Source: Alistipes sp. (lineage in GTDB: Bacteria > Bacteroidota > Bacteroidia > Bacteroidales > Rikenellaceae). Taken from it: DNA of 41,312 nucleotides. Positions 31,919 through 40,621 of the stretch are shown here, in pieces. The translations under genes were made by a program, and so were the position numbers. Where the stretch lies: assembly GCA_017560305.1 (NCBI GenBank), contig JAFYOF010000127.1, positions 1 through 41,312 on the forward strand, given 5' to 3'. Within the stretch, counting starts at the first letter, position 1, and the number at the start of each line of letters is the position of its first letter. Under the pieces are notes generated by a model. It made no database searches and was not told the DNA's origin. It saw only the letters and a list, made by a program, of their open reading frames with translations.

Positions 31919-33055
31919 CTACTTTCTGCCAGTCAATATTCGCAACAAACCTGGAGATAACTTTTTCATAACCACATATACAGTTAGTAACGACAACACT
32001 GTACACGCTGTACTTAATATATATACCAAAATTGTCTCCACTCCGCTATTTGGTCGAATAAGCATAAACATAACTTTTGTAACTCTTGCACAAATCAATA
32101 TATGAGAAACATATATAAAGAAACTCGCCGCCGGTAGAATCTTGCTCGGTTTGAAATTCGTATTCTTTAAAACATATATAGATATGTTGTATACAAACAA
32201 CAGAAAACCTAAAGTGCTGATTTGTTTAAATATTTCTGCAAGCGCAGCATTATCATATTTTGTGGCGATCAATGTCAAAAGCGAAAATAGTGGATAAATT
32301 ACCATTGAACTTGTAAAGAATTTTCCAAACACCACCACCATATCTTTATTGTGAACACTCAAATATGCTCCCATTGAGAAAAACAAAAGCGCATTTCCAT
32401 AAGGCAGCGAATAGTTAAAACTGAAGTATATAATCAACAATGCTACTATCAGCCAATATTTTGTATGCTTTATAAGTTTAAATATTATCGGCGTAAGTAA
32501 CACAATCACCATCAAATCACGCAAAAACCAAAGTGGTGCATTTAATGGCATTAACGAAGCCTCTATTATTCGTTCTCCCGTGGGAGATATTGGGACAAAT
32601 AATTCTCCATTATATTTCCAGAAACAAGATAGAATATTTTTAAGGGTAAAATTGACTTCTGTACCATATGTAGAAAAAGATGATATGCCATTAAGAATGG
32701 ACTTCGCAACCGGAATAACCATCTCTAACAAGTTCCATATTACATATGGGATAAGCAATGTAAAGACTCTATTCTTTAATTTCCTTTTAAATACAGTAAA
32801 ATTATAATTACCAACTCCTAAAAAAAATACATATCCTGATATGAAAAAGAATGTTGGCACACTAATACTTCTTAAAAATGCCTCAATAAACAGCAATAAA
32901 TCAATGTATATCGAAATATTTGCAACATCATATACTCCATTGCTCACAATTACCGATTCCTTATTGAACACATGCTCTATGACAACAATTACGGCCAACG
33001 GGAATCTCAATAAATCCAAGCTTTGTGTGCGTATATCTTTTTCAAGTTGGGGCAT
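31919..33055 (-). CDS. acyltransferase 3 family membrane protein
   Basis: A 378-residue multi-spanning protein with about ten hydrophobic segments. It shows the family start SLDLLRFPLAVIVVIEHVFN (about 12-31, conserved His28), SVPTFFFISGYVFFLG (64-79) and APLWFLRDLMVIVLLTPI. It is probably an O-acyltransferase that decorates the polysaccharide, and is not closely similar to the other acyltransferase at 25.9 kb. An 83-base gap without clear features precedes it. Confidence 0.87.
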   Translation of the reverse strand: MPQLEKDIRTQSLDLLRFPLAVIVVIEHVFNKESVIVSNGVYDVANISIYIDLLLFIEAFLRSISVPTFFFISGYVFFLGVGNYNFTVFKRKLKNRVFTLLIPYVIWNLLEMVIPVAKSILNGISSFSTYGTEVNFTLKNILSCFWKYNGELFVPISPTGERIIEASLMPLNAPLWFLRDLMVIVLLTPIIFKLIKHTKYWLIVALLIIYFSFNYSLPYGNALLFFSMGAYLSVHNKDMVVVFGKFFTSSMVIYPLFSLLTLIATKYDNAALAEIFKQISTLGFLLFVYNISIYVLKNTNFKPSKILPAASFFIYVSHILICARVTKVMFMLIRPNSGVETILVYILSTACTVLSLLTVYVVMKKLSPGLLRILTGRK

Positions 33056-33138
33056 AATAAAAATTTATATTTATGACAAGTCAATTATTCTATTACAGTT
33101 GGCATTTCCAACAGCTGTTATTCTTTTCTCCTTGTCTA

Positions 33139-33984
33139 TTATTCGTTATATTTAATTTCTGCGATTTTAAACATTTTCATTACGCTATACTTTAATGTCA
33201 TCAAGACCAATTCCTTTATGCAACGACATAATTCCCTTGGGTTCTTTTTTAATAAACGCAATGCAACTCTTGGGATATGCCACTTTTGATAGTGCATAAT
33301 CATATATACAGTATTGATCTTCTCCGTTTTTGTATGTGTAATAGAATCTTTTTCGTAATAATATTTTCGCAGTTTTTCATTATATCCCACTGTATAGAAT
33401 TGCTCTGCTAACAAATATAACAAATAACATTCTGTATAATAATTTGCTTTAACGGTAGGGAAAGGGTACATTTTCACATATTCCGTTCTAAATGTATTCC
33501 ATTTGTCACCTCTTACCTTATGAATGCTGTAAAAATCTTCGTAATTCGAGACTATTCCATCATACGGATATTCGGAACCACAGACCACTTCAGTATCTGC
33601 ATCCACACACAACACATCTATTCCCGATATTTTATCATCTGCAAAATGTTCATTCCATTTTTCATTTAAAAATGATAGCGATTCTGGGACAAATGCATCA
33701 TCACAATCTAAATTGATAAATATCTCTCCTTTTGCAATTTTAGCAGCCTCATTCCAAGCAATATGTTTGCCTCTATTTTCCTTTGAATCAATTATTGTGA
33801 TATCCCAATCTTTACCCTTAATCAACCCATTTAGAACTTGGATACTATCATCAGTTGATCCATCATTTACAACAATCCACTCAAAGTTGCGATATACAGA
33901 ATTCCCCAAAGACTCTACAACTCGATGTATAGTTTTTTCTCCATTGTACAAAGGTGTAAAAATTGAAAATTTAAACTCTCTCAT
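33139..33984 (-). CDS. GT2 family glycosyltransferase
   Basis: A 281-residue GT-A enzyme opening FKFSIFTPLYNGEKTIHRV, with IVVNDGSTDDS and the DXD region FINLDCDDAFVP. The tail is Lys/Arg-rich with a hydrophobic end. AT-rich codon use, as for neighbours. One base separates it from the upstream GT2 gene. Confidence 0.9.
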   Translation of the reverse strand: MREFKFSIFTPLYNGEKTIHRVVESLGNSVYRNFEWIVVNDGSTDDSIQVLNGLIKGKDWDITIIDSKENRGKHIAWNEAAKIAKGEIFINLDCDDAFVPESLSFLNEKWNEHFADDKISGIDVLCVDADTEVVCGSEYPYDGIVSNYEDFYSIHKVRGDKWNTFRTEYVKMYPFPTVKANYYTECYLLYLLAEQFYTVGYNEKLRKYYYEKDSITHTKTEKINTVYMIMHYQKWHIPRVALRLLKKNPRELCRCIKELVLMTLKYSVMKMFKIAEIKYNE

Positions 33985-33985
33985 T

Positions 33986-34891
33986 TTATTTAAACAACCT
34001 CTTAATTCGTTTTTCTATTGCCAAAATATATTTACATAATAGATTATGTCTTATATTCAAAGTGCACCAATATCTAAAAGATAGACGCTGTCCTTTTGAC
34101 CATTCTTTTAAATCAATAACCCAAGGACGATTGTAGGGAACTTTTATCTTACAAATTATTAAATTCTCTAATGTTAATAGATTCCTTACCGCTAACTCAT
34201 TTGCAAATTCACTCCAATCATTTCCTAAACTGCGTTTTAAGGCATCCATTAACATCTCCTCATATTCGAGACTAAATTTTCTTGTACTAGTTACAGACTC
34301 TAAATTGTGACGATAATAGTATATTGACTCATTTATTATTCTTATGGTACGAGCATTCTTACCTACCATCAAATTCATTATTTCATCCTCACCAACAAAT
34401 ATTTCCCGTGTTAGCGACAAAGTATCTTTTTCAAACAAAATTCGTCTATACAATCTTGCAGGAACACCTTTTGCTATTTCTCCGACTAAAGTTTTTTTAA
34501 TAAATTCTATCGCAGATATATCTGAGCTTTCAATTTTTTCAGTTTTTATTCTTGTTAATATAATATCTACATTATCATCTATTGCAATCGTTAAACTATG
34601 CAATGCTGTATTCGTTATAGTGTCATCACTATCCACAAACAAAACAAAATCACCTTTGGATTGCTCTACGCCTAATCGCCTGGCACTCGTAACACCTCCG
34701 TTTTCTTTGTGAAATACCTTCACACGAGAATCATCTGCGGCATACTTATCGCAAATAACGCCCGAAGAATCCATTGAGCCATCATCAATAAGCAACAACT
34801 CAAAATCAGTGAATGTTTGTGCTAATATGCTTTGAATACATTCATCCAAAAATTTTTCCGTGTTATAAACTGGAACGATAACTGATATCAT
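33986..34891 (-). CDS. GT2 family glycosyltransferase, N-terminal half shared with the GT2 at 36 kb
   Basis: A 301-residue GT-A enzyme opening ISVIVPVYNTEKFLDECI, with LLIDDGSMDSSG and FVDSDDTITN. The first about 70 codons are nearly the same DNA as the start of the gene at 35809-36750, while the C-terminal two thirds are unrelated. This is the pattern left by partial duplication or recombination between glycosyltransferase genes. Confidence 0.9.
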   Translation of the reverse strand: MISVIVPVYNTEKFLDECIQSILAQTFTDFELLLIDDGSMDSSGVICDKYAADDSRVKVFHKENGGVTSARRLGVEQSKGDFVLFVDSDDTITNTALHSLTIAIDDNVDIILTRIKTEKIESSDISAIEFIKKTLVGEIAKGVPARLYRRILFEKDTLSLTREIFVGEDEIMNLMVGKNARTIRIINESIYYYRHNLESVTSTRKFSLEYEEMLMDALKRSLGNDWSEFANELAVRNLLTLENLIICKIKVPYNRPWVIDLKEWSKGQRLSFRYWCTLNIRHNLLCKYILAIEKRIKRLFK

Positions 34892-34897
34892 TTTGTT

Positions 34898-35785
34898 CTA
34901 TTTAAGTTCTTTAATTATTCTCTCCGCAATATTTATGTTCTTGCCATCAAATTTTCTTGCGAATAAACATTTCGACTCTTTCAATCGTCGGTAGTCATTC
35001 ATCGTAAATGATGGCAAAAAGCTATCGGTTTCAGTTATTACCCAGTTTATCTCGCGCATACATCCCAAGCTCTCGGTTTTTAAATCGTAAACCTTATCTC
35101 TGAAATCTGAATTCCAGCATAGTGTATGCTTGTAAATTTCATCTGCACAAAAGGTATGATGAAATCTTTTATATATCTGCTGTCTCTGCGACAAAAGGAA
35201 GGCTACAAAATCATTAGTCACACTTGACCAGTTTGTGCCTCGAGTCAAATCAATATCCCCATTACGAATCACGCCTACAACTAATTGCAGTTTAGCAAAA
35301 AGCGCACGCACTATACTACTAAATGTATATATTCTCTGTTTGGTAAATTTTTGTGGGAATAAATGAAATATCTGCGCCTTCTTTCTTAGTTCAACTGATA
35401 AATCTCCCTGAAAGAACCCAATAAACTCTTTTCCTTGATTTGCATTGAAGAAACGATGAATGTAATCCTGATTTTTCAATGGTATATCAACTCCCGAGAT
35501 AAGATGATAGTACAAATACTCAACGCCTAATTGCTTTTGATTGTTAAATGCCGATTCAAACAACTCCATCTCGGTCTCTATCTGACTATAATCACCCCAG
35601 TAAACCCTCTTTCGATTTTCCAGAATGACTAAAGTCGATTTATCACTTTTCAAACTAGGCAACCGTTCTACCTTTGCATCAAAATGCACATAAATATCGT
35701 TACGCACATCATCCAATGCACTTATCAAAAGTTCTAATATCTCGAACTCATTGTGAGCAATTATCAGGTAGGCGTGCTTTTGCAT
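34898..35785 (-). CDS. GT14 family beta-1,6-N-acetylglucosaminyltransferase-like protein
   Basis: A 295-residue protein of the core-2/I-branching enzyme family, which in animals adds beta-1,6-GlcNAc branches; bacterial members lie in capsule loci. Family features are HAYLIIAHNEFEILELLI at the start, the DVRNDIYVHFDAK segment, RVYWGDYSQIETEMEL, and YYHLISGVDIPL (about 92-103), followed by SVTNDFVAFLL. It lacks the signal-anchor of animal enzymes. A branch-forming role is plausible. Confidence 0.88.
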   Translation of the reverse strand: MQKHAYLIIAHNEFEILELLISALDDVRNDIYVHFDAKVERLPSLKSDKSTLVILENRKRVYWGDYSQIETEMELFESAFNNQKQLGVEYLYYHLISGVDIPLKNQDYIHRFFNANQGKEFIGFFQGDLSVELRKKAQIFHLFPQKFTKQRIYTFSSIVRALFAKLQLVVGVIRNGDIDLTRGTNWSSVTNDFVAFLLSQRQQIYKRFHHTFCADEIYKHTLCWNSDFRDKVYDLKTESLGCMREINWVITETDSFLPSFTMNDYRRLKESKCLFARKFDGKNINIAERIIKELK

Positions 35786-35808
35786 AATTGTCTTATCTAG
35801 TTAAATTC

Positions 35809-36750
35809 TCAAATACGAATATCGAGCAACCGGTTAATGATATTACAACACATCGCTACACCTATTTCAATCAACTTGCGTTTTGCTCCGTAGTGAATTG
35901 AATCACAATTATGTATATATTTATGTGTCCAAGTTTCCATATTATACCAATTCATTACTTCCTTTTCGTGATACAGTAGAAATGCTTTTGCTTCAAGAAT
36001 TTTAGTTGCTATATTTGGTTTTATCTCCAAATAAAAATCCTCATTTTTAATAAAAGCATTAAACTCCTTTAAATTTTCAAGCATCATCATGCATTGCGAA
36101 TACGAATATACGGCCATCAAAGATTCTCCTGATCGATAGCAATGTGTATACAAGAATTTTTTTACATGAGTATTTTTTTTAGAGAGTAAATACAATTTAG
36201 ATGTAACTAAAAAATCTTCTCCATAATAATTCTCTTCTGGAAACTTTATAATATTATTCACGTACAGGGAGGTCTTTACCAAAGTAACCCACAATGCCGA
36301 TATTGGCATTCGAAAATAGTTACTAATAAATTCCACTTTTCCATTATCTGACTCAGGGTATTCTATCTTACTTATCAAATCACCATCAATATCAGCATAA
36401 TCACAATACGCAATATCTGCATTCTCCGTGATAGCCGCATTTAATAAGTGTTTATACATATTTGGTGCAATGTAATCATCCGAATCAACCCAACCAATCC
36501 ACTCTCCTCGAGCTTTATCTAGACCAAAATTACGAGCAGAACTCACACCTCCATTTTCTTTGTGAAATACCTTCACACGAGAATCCTCTGCGGCATACTT
36601 ATCGCAAATCGCACCCGAAGAATCTGTTGAGCCATCATCAACAAGCAGCAACTCAAAATCAGTGTATGTTTGCGCTAATATGCTTTGGATACAACGATCC
36701 AAATATTTTTCTGTATTATAAACAGGAACAATAATTGAAATTAATACCAT
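35809..36750 (-). CDS. GT2 family glycosyltransferase
   Basis: A 313-residue GT-A enzyme opening ISIIVPVYNTEKYLDRCI, with LLVDDGSTDSSG and the DXD region GWVDSDDYIAP. The 5' part is highly similar at DNA level to the GT2 gene at 33986-34891. It starts 2 bases after the preceding gene. Confidence 0.9.
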   Translation of the reverse strand: MVLISIIVPVYNTEKYLDRCIQSILAQTYTDFELLLVDDGSTDSSGAICDKYAAEDSRVKVFHKENGGVSSARNFGLDKARGEWIGWVDSDDYIAPNMYKHLLNAAITENADIAYCDYADIDGDLISKIEYPESDNGKVEFISNYFRMPISALWVTLVKTSLYVNNIIKFPEENYYGEDFLVTSKLYLLSKKNTHVKKFLYTHCYRSGESLMAVYSYSQCMMMLENLKEFNAFIKNEDFYLEIKPNIATKILEAKAFLLYHEKEVMNWYNMETWTHKYIHNCDSIHYGAKRKLIEIGVAMCCNIINRLLDIRI

Positions 36751-36752
36751 AA

Positions 36753-37673
36753 TTAACGCCTAAAATAATTACAAGTTTTACACATAAAATTGAATCCAGT
36801 CTCAAAACCAAACTCCTTATACATCACACAAAGTATTCTTATATACAATATTATATTTGCTTTAAAAAATGATACTCCAAGATATCCTCCAAATGCTTCA
36901 ATTGAATTCTTTAATAGTGTTGCTGAAATCTTATCTTTTTCAACTTCATAAATCCCAAGAGAAGTCTCCCCTTCCGCTTTGATTTGACTAGCCTTAGTTG
37001 CCCCCTGCCATATGCCACCACTATGAATACGATATACACCCATCATATCTTTTAACATTACTCCTTTTCCTTTCCTTAACAAGGAATACATAAGCGTAAC
37101 ATCCTTAGATTTTGCGTACAAAGAATAATGCTCTACATCCAACGCACTCGTCCGAAATAATATCGTTAATGGTTGTGTGACCCATTCTTTGCGCTGAATA
37201 AAATACTCAAGGTCATAGTGAAAATTTTCTTTTTCGCTAAATGGCAACCAATCTTTTTTTAATGTCTTGTCATTTTGATTATAAACCATAAACCTATGCG
37301 AACACATCACATGATCAGGATTATTTTCCAAGAAATCCACCTGCTTTTGCAATTTCAATGGGTCAGTCCAATAGTCATCGCCCTCACATAAGGCAATATA
37401 CTTTCCTTTTGCGCGAGGGAAATTAAATGTTGCGGAAACTTTTACGCCCTTTGAATATTGATTCTCAGTCTGATATATCGGCTTGAAAATGTCCGGGTAT
37501 TTCGCTGTATATTCTCGAATTATTTCAGCAGACTTGTCGGTTGATGCATCATCGTGAACCAATACCTCAAACGGGAAATTGGTTTTCTGCATCATAAAAC
37601 CCTCAAAACACTCTCTCAGAAATGGTTCGTGGTTATATACCAAACAACTAATGCTTACTAATGGCGTTTCCAT
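36753..37673 (-). CDS. GT2 family glycosyltransferase
   Basis: A 306-residue GT-A enzyme with a distinctive start VSISCLVYNHEPFLRECFEGF, VLVHDDASTDKSAE, and an acceptor-side ALCEGDDYWTDPLKLQKQVDFL (about 105-126), a subgroup common in capsule loci. It overlaps wzx by 16 bases. The donor is unknown. Confidence 0.9.
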   Translation of the reverse strand: METPLVSISCLVYNHEPFLRECFEGFMMQKTNFPFEVLVHDDASTDKSAEIIREYTAKYPDIFKPIYQTENQYSKGVKVSATFNFPRAKGKYIALCEGDDYWTDPLKLQKQVDFLENNPDHVMCSHRFMVYNQNDKTLKKDWLPFSEKENFHYDLEYFIQRKEWVTQPLTILFRTSALDVEHYSLYAKSKDVTLMYSLLRKGKGVMLKDMMGVYRIHSGGIWQGATKASQIKAEGETSLGIYEVEKDKISATLLKNSIEAFGGYLGVSFFKANIILYIRILCVMYKEFGFETGFNFMCKTCNYFRR

Positions 37674-39106
37674 AACTTCGACTTAACTATATTTAGCAAT
37701 ATTTCAAATTCTGAAAAACGGAGCATATATGCTCCTAACAAATAATACGCTCCACCAACAACAACTCCACCCAATAATTTCAACCACATAGTAGGCATCA
37801 ACTGAACTGTTCCCCAAGCGAGAACACCCATTACCAATGAGTGGAGAATGATGTGGGATAAATCTTTTATCTGCGAAAAAATTCCATAGTCAATCGTTTT
37901 TCTGGTGTAGTATGTATTAACCACCAATGCCGTCAAAGAACCTGCTATGCGTCCATAGCACATTACCACTATTCCAAACGGAAGAGTCGCACACAATATC
38001 AGCACGCCAAGGATCTTCTTCACAATCTCCAATCTCAAAAAGAAATCCGAGCGACCCTTGACAATCAAAATATTGAGATTAATAGCGTGAATTGGATACC
38101 ACATCATCGCAAAACAAACTATCTGCAAGAGGATAATCGCTCCCTCCCACTTATCCGTAAAGACAATCCTTATGAACGGTTCAGCAACGGCCGCCAAACC
38201 AACCATCAATGGGAAAATCACAAATGCAGATATGCGAATCATCTGACGATACGCCGCCTTCAACCTCTCGTCCTGGTCCTGTATTTTACACAAAACAGGA
38301 AATGTCACGCTCTGCAAAACTCCCGTCAGATTTGAAGATGGAAACGATGCTAGACTATTCGCTTTGCCGTAGAGTCCCAAAATCGTTGGAGAAAAAACCT
38401 TACCAATTACGATTGTGTAAACATTGTTGTAGAGTGTGTCAAGCAAGCCTGATGCTAACATTCTTGAGCCAAATGAAAACATATCTTTGAATGATTTCAT
38501 TGAGAATACCAACAACGGTTTCCAGCGCACAAAGTACCACAACAGAATCGTATTAAGCAAAGAACCAACCACCGACTGCACAACCAAGGCCCACACTCCA
38601 TATCCTTTGTATGCCATCAACAAGCCCACAATGCCTGTAGAACACACGCAAGCAATGGAAATCTTAGCACGGGTCTTAAAGTTGATATTTATTGACAGTT
38701 GCGCTCCGTGAATTCCCGCAAAGGCAGATATTACAAGAGTCGAAGAAACAACTTTGGTTATCGTTTCAAGAAGTGGAATATCATAAAATGCCGCGATATA
38801 CGGTGAGGCAAACCACAACGCCAGATAGAAAAATATTGCAACTGCGATGTTGAAATAATAGACCGTGGACATATCGACATCCGTTCTATCCTTTTTTCGA
38901 ATTATCGCAGAAGAAAATCCACTATCAATGAATGCCTGTGAGACTCCCAAGAATATGCCCAACATCGCCACAACTCCATAATCGGATGGAGCCAGCAACC
39001 TTGCAATCAGGATGCTGAAGATGAACTGAATTCCTTGAGTGGAGAAGCGTTCTACACTGCTCCACAAAACACCATTTACGGTTTTATCTTTCAAAGATTG
39101 GCTCAT
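37658..39106 (-). CDS. wzx: Wzx-like flippase (oligosaccharide translocase, WzxC type)
   Basis: Moves the undecaprenyl-linked repeat unit across the inner membrane. The 482-residue product has about 12-14 membrane segments and the family N-terminus GVLWSSVERFSTQGIQFIFSILIARLLAPSDYGVVAMLGIF. Its presence with Wzy, Wza and Wzc identifies a Wzx/Wzy-dependent pathway. It follows the HAD phosphatase gene by 12 bases. Confidence 0.93.
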   Translation of the reverse strand: MSQSLKDKTVNGVLWSSVERFSTQGIQFIFSILIARLLAPSDYGVVAMLGIFLGVSQAFIDSGFSSAIIRKKDRTDVDMSTVYYFNIAVAIFFYLALWFASPYIAAFYDIPLLETITKVVSSTLVISAFAGIHGAQLSININFKTRAKISIACVCSTGIVGLLMAYKGYGVWALVVQSVVGSLLNTILLWYFVRWKPLLVFSMKSFKDMFSFGSRMLASGLLDTLYNNVYTIVIGKVFSPTILGLYGKANSLASFPSSNLTGVLQSVTFPVLCKIQDQDERLKAAYRQMIRISAFVIFPLMVGLAAVAEPFIRIVFTDKWEGAIILLQIVCFAMMWYPIHAINLNILIVKGRSDFFLRLEIVKKILGVLILCATLPFGIVVMCYGRIAGSLTALVVNTYYTRKTIDYGIFSQIKDLSHIILHSLVMGVLAWGTVQLMPTMWLKLLGGVVVGGAYYLLGAYMLRFSEFEILLNIVKSKLWKRH

Positions 39107-39118
39107 AATTCCAAGTTT

Positions 39119-39547
39119 TTACCCGAACAGCCGCTGCCAGAGGGAAGGTTTCTGGGGGCGGAGGGGGGTGAGGGAGTTATCGGAGAGGAATTTTTCGTAG
39201 CTGATGCCGCGGGAGATCATCTCGTAGATGACGCCCCAGTCGGGCAGGCCGCCGACATTGCGGTCGTCGATGAACATATCGGCCTTGAGCTTGCGGCTGC
39301 GGATGGCGCTCTGGTCGACATCCTCGTCGGGGTAGTTGCTATTGACTGCAAAAAAGTCAACTCCGCGCTTGTGACAAAACTCAACTGCCTCCTGCAGCAG
39401 TCGACCCTCGCGGCAACTCCACAAAATCAGTCGATGACCATCGTCCTGAAGTTGTTTCAAGGTTGCAATCGCAAACGGGATTTCCTTGCCGATAGATGGA
39501 TATTTATGCTCCACTATCGTACCATCAAAATCTACGGCTATAATCAT
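39119..39547 (-). CDS. HAD superfamily phosphatase-like protein, first gene of the polysaccharide operon
   Basis: A 142-residue HAD-fold protein resembling a small Bacteroidetes hydrolase group. The nucleophile motif is IIAVDFDGTIVEH (Asp6, Asp8), motif II is LILWSCREG, and the late acidic motif is MFIDDRNVGGLPD. The lack of a cap domain suggests a phosphatase with a macromolecular or small sugar-phosphate substrate. It is the promoter-proximal gene of the capsule transcript. The final residues (PSLWQRLFG) form an amphipathic tail. Its role in polysaccharide synthesis is inferred from location. Confidence 0.82.
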   Translation of the reverse strand: MIIAVDFDGTIVEHKYPSIGKEIPFAIATLKQLQDDGHRLILWSCREGRLLQEAVEFCHKRGVDFFAVNSNYPDEDVDQSAIRSRKLKADMFIDDRNVGGLPDWGVIYEMISRGISYEKFLSDNSLTPLRPQKPSLWQRLFG

Positions 39548-39718
39548 TTTAATGATTAGTTAAATTTTCGAGTGCCTCGCCGAGGTCTGAAATCGCCACA
39601 TATGGACACACCCTCGGGGCATTGATACACACGCAAACAGTTGTGCATCAATCAGTTAGAAGAATTAAAATAGTGTTATTTGCGTCACCCTTAATAAAAA
39701 GCAGGCAAAACAACATCG
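39541..39718 (-). promoter_or_regulatory. 5' leader of the polysaccharide operon
   Basis: About 165 bases lie between the predicted start of transcription and the HAD start codon. They hold an inverted repeat (ATTGATACACA at 39621-39631 with TGTGCATCAAT at 39642-39652), a small CCTC/GAGG stem near 39586, and a perfect 8-bp palindrome TAATCATT/AATGATTA (39541-39558) spanning the start codon. Capsule leaders in Bacteroides are sites of UpxY-dependent antitermination; this leader could act likewise. Confidence 0.5.
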
Positions 39719-39749
39719 CAAATGTAGAAATTTTAATCTTTTTTAACAA
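39719..39749 (-). promoter_or_regulatory. promoter of the polysaccharide operon
   Basis: On the minus strand TTG (39747-39749), 20 bp, then TACATTTG (39719-39726) fits the consensus. I see no flanking inverted repeats of the invertible-promoter type, so phase inversion is not indicated. Confidence 0.72.
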
Positions 39750-39834
39750 GAAAAACAGACACTAATTTTATCATTTTCAGCATAATTGCGCATTTCCGCC
39801 AAAGCAGCGAGAAGTGGCATTTGAAAAACATTTT

Positions 39835-39842
39835 TAACTTTG
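39835..39842 (+). promoter_or_regulatory. -7 element possibly for the sigma-factor operon
   Basis: TAACTTTG matches the -7 consensus, but no TTTG is at the proper -33 distance. It would give an unusually long 5' UTR of about 285 bases that contains the phased A-tracts. Confidence 0.4.
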
Positions 39843-39887
39843 ATGTTACAAAACCGCGAGTTGTGCGTATTATAGATGCTTTCAGGG

Positions 39888-40133
39888 TGAAAATTGAGCC
39901 AAATTTTGCAGCAAAATGGGGCGCAAATTCAGCAAAAACGGGTGGCAAAATGAGTAAAAATCACCCGAAAAATCACCCCGAAAAAAGCAATAAAACAAGG
40001 GTGCAAAACAGAGCAAAACAAGGGTTGGATTTGAGCAAAAAGAAACAAAAAAAGCAGCAAAATTTCAGCGAAAACCAACGCTAAAAAGTAGCGAAAATCA
40101 GCCCAAAAGTGTAGAGAAAACGAGCAGACCAAA
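39888..40133. repeat. phased A-tract array (predicted curved DNA)
   Basis: About 21 short A-runs (3-7 A, mostly preceded by GC or G) occur with spacing of roughly 10-13 bases, averaging about 11.4, over some 245 bases. A-tracts near the helical period are known to bend DNA. The array fills the gap between the capsule promoter and the ECF sigma start. The open frame 39821-40084 crossing it is low-complexity Lys/Asn-rich and is not accepted as a gene. Confidence 0.6.
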
Positions 40134-40135
40134 CG

Positions 40136-40621
40136 ATGAGAAGTGAAGAACTGAACAGAGAATTTCTTGCCATCAAGGATACGGCATATCGCTATGCCGT
40201 GAGCCTGCTCCACGACCCTGTTTGGGCAGAGGATGCCACGCAGGACCTCTACGAAAAACTATGGCGGCGACGGCTATTTATAAGAGAAGGTACATTTCGC
40301 CAGTTGGCGATGGTGAGCATCCGCAACATCTGCCTCGACCTGATGCGCGAGCGGGAGCGCAGACGGCAGAGTGAGCCACCGCAACACATTGCGGCAACAA
40401 CAAATGAGGATAGTGAACTCATACAGATGGTCGGCAAGATAATAGCCACGCTGCCCGAGCGCGAGAGGGAGGTGATTCACCTGCACGACTGCGAGGGGTT
40501 GGGCTACGGCGAGATAGCCGAGATAATTGACTCGAGCGAGAGCGCCGCGCGAATGGCGTGCAGCCGAGCACGACAAAAGGTAAAAGAGGAACTTATAAAG
40601 GTGATGAATTATGGAGTATAA
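40136..40621 (+). CDS. ECF-type RNA polymerase sigma factor
   Basis: A 161-residue sigma-70 family, extracytoplasmic-function type regulator. Region 2 is AYRYAVSLLHDPVWAEDATQDLYEKLWRRR (about residues 17-46) and region 4 is LPEREREVIHLHDCEGLGYGEIAEIIDSSESAARMACSRARQKVKEEL (about 107-155). Its stop overlaps the start of the next gene by 11 bases, coupling it to the membrane-anchored partner. Target genes are unknown; the secreted protein downstream is a candidate. Confidence 0.92.
   Translation: MRSEELNREFLAIKDTAYRYAVSLLHDPVWAEDATQDLYEKLWRRRLFIREGTFRQLAMVSIRNICLDLMRERERRRQSEPPQHIAATTNEDSELIQMVGKIIATLPEREREVIHLHDCEGLGYGEIAEIIDSSESAARMACSRARQKVKEELIKVMNYGV

Noticed and set aside
39541..39760. 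Possible invertible capsule promoter
   Set aside because: I looked for matching inverted repeats flanking the promoter at 39719-39749 and for a nearby recombinase gene and found neither in this window.
39821..40084. 87-codon plus-strand frame in the gap before the sigma gene
   Set aside because: Lys/Asn/Gln low-complexity product created by the A-tracts, and its start precedes the -7 element that would transcribe it.
39929..40213. 94-codon minus-strand frame rich in Phe and Leu
   Set aside because: It is simply the complement of the A-tract array and overlaps the start of the sigma gene.
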